DNA of 39,945 nucleotides from a virus: IMG/VR virus record IMGVR_UViG_3300027706_000027, positions 1 to 39,945 of that record; one strand, written 5' to 3'. The position numbers and the translations under genes were made by a program. Under the pieces are notes generated by a model. It made no database searches. It saw only the letters and a program-made list of their open reading frames with translations, and was not told the origin of the DNA. Below, one piece after another: positions 39,819-39,945 of this stretch (its first letter is position 1; each line of letters starts with the position of its first letter).

Positions 39819-39945
39819 ATAGTTCCAAACCAATAGATAACTATTGATTGGTTGGTACGGTTCACGCTGCCGCCAGCGCCCTGGGCTGGACTGACCAGGC
39901 AAACGTCAACCATACGGGGCGAACTACAACGCCCTCTATCCCGTT
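39819..39945 (-). repeat. Right inverted terminal repeat (127 bp)
   Basis: Exact reverse complement of 1-127; the match stops at 39818. The integrase gene starts about 200 bases inside it. An ORF with the same first 32 residues as on the left reads inward from here. Confidence 0.97.

Noticed and set aside
39680-39913. 77-residue leftward ORF from the right repeat
   Set aside because: No ribosome binding site; after leaving the repeat it runs through the integrase promoter and the hairpin with Ala/Leu/Val-rich sequence, so it is probably not translated as a protein.

Overview
This 39.9 kb window reads as an essentially complete temperate siphovirus (HK97-type, long non-contractile tail), either as a prophage or as a linear phage contig. 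It is bounded by a perfect 127-bp inverted terminal repeat (1-127 and 39819-39945). The host cannot be proved from the sequence. The GC-rich coding, the zinc-ribbon/transmembrane/Pro-Thr-linker protein at 33754-34545 and the IS1341-type tnpB element suggest a Chloroflexota host, perhaps a ktedonobacterium; this is inference.

Layout. (1) About 29 kb of late genes (347-29398) are read leftward as one tight block. In transcription order they are: terminase small and large subunits; a portal fused to a MuF-like domain; a prohead protease fused to a scaffold-like region; HK97-fold capsid protein; two small head proteins; head-tail connectors and tail completion proteins; two paralogous tail tube proteins; a tail assembly chaperone with a -1 frameshift; tape measure; a 1489-residue tail hub carrying inserted carbohydrate-binding-like modules; several small tail or fibre proteins; a 1186-residue fibre with more than 30 short tandem repeats; and a lysis-like cassette (membrane proteins plus a C39-type cysteine peptidase). 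(2) An IS200/IS605-family tnpB element (about 29630-30905) sits between the late promoter and the early region. (3) A rightward cluster of small overlapping genes (30940-33680) starts with an Arc-type ribbon-helix-helix (RHH) regulator and includes the N-terminal stub of a proteasome-like Ntn-hydrolase. (4) A leftward accessory group (33754-35928) contains the zinc-ribbon membrane protein. (5) A divergent promoter region (35929-36065) separates a leftward gene from a leaderless RHH gene, which is followed by a four-helix membrane protein and a small helix-turn-helix (HTH) protein. (6) At the right end, a leftward pair of small genes and a Cre-like tyrosine integrase abut the repeat.

How it works together. 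The late block supplies packaging, capsid, tail, adsorption and lysis. The integrase and the two RHH proteins are the only visible lysogeny functions. No DNA polymerase, helicase, primase or replication initiator was recognised, so replication would depend on the host or on genes outside the window. Promoters share an extended -10 element (TGn-TATAnT). Three genes (tnpB, RHH-1, RHH-2) have their ATG exactly 6 nt after a strong -10, which predicts leaderless mRNAs. The most unusual features are the inverted ends, the repeat-rich fibre, the divergent leaderless switch, the truncated Ntn-hydrolase and the extra IS605-like hairpin at 33722-33756.
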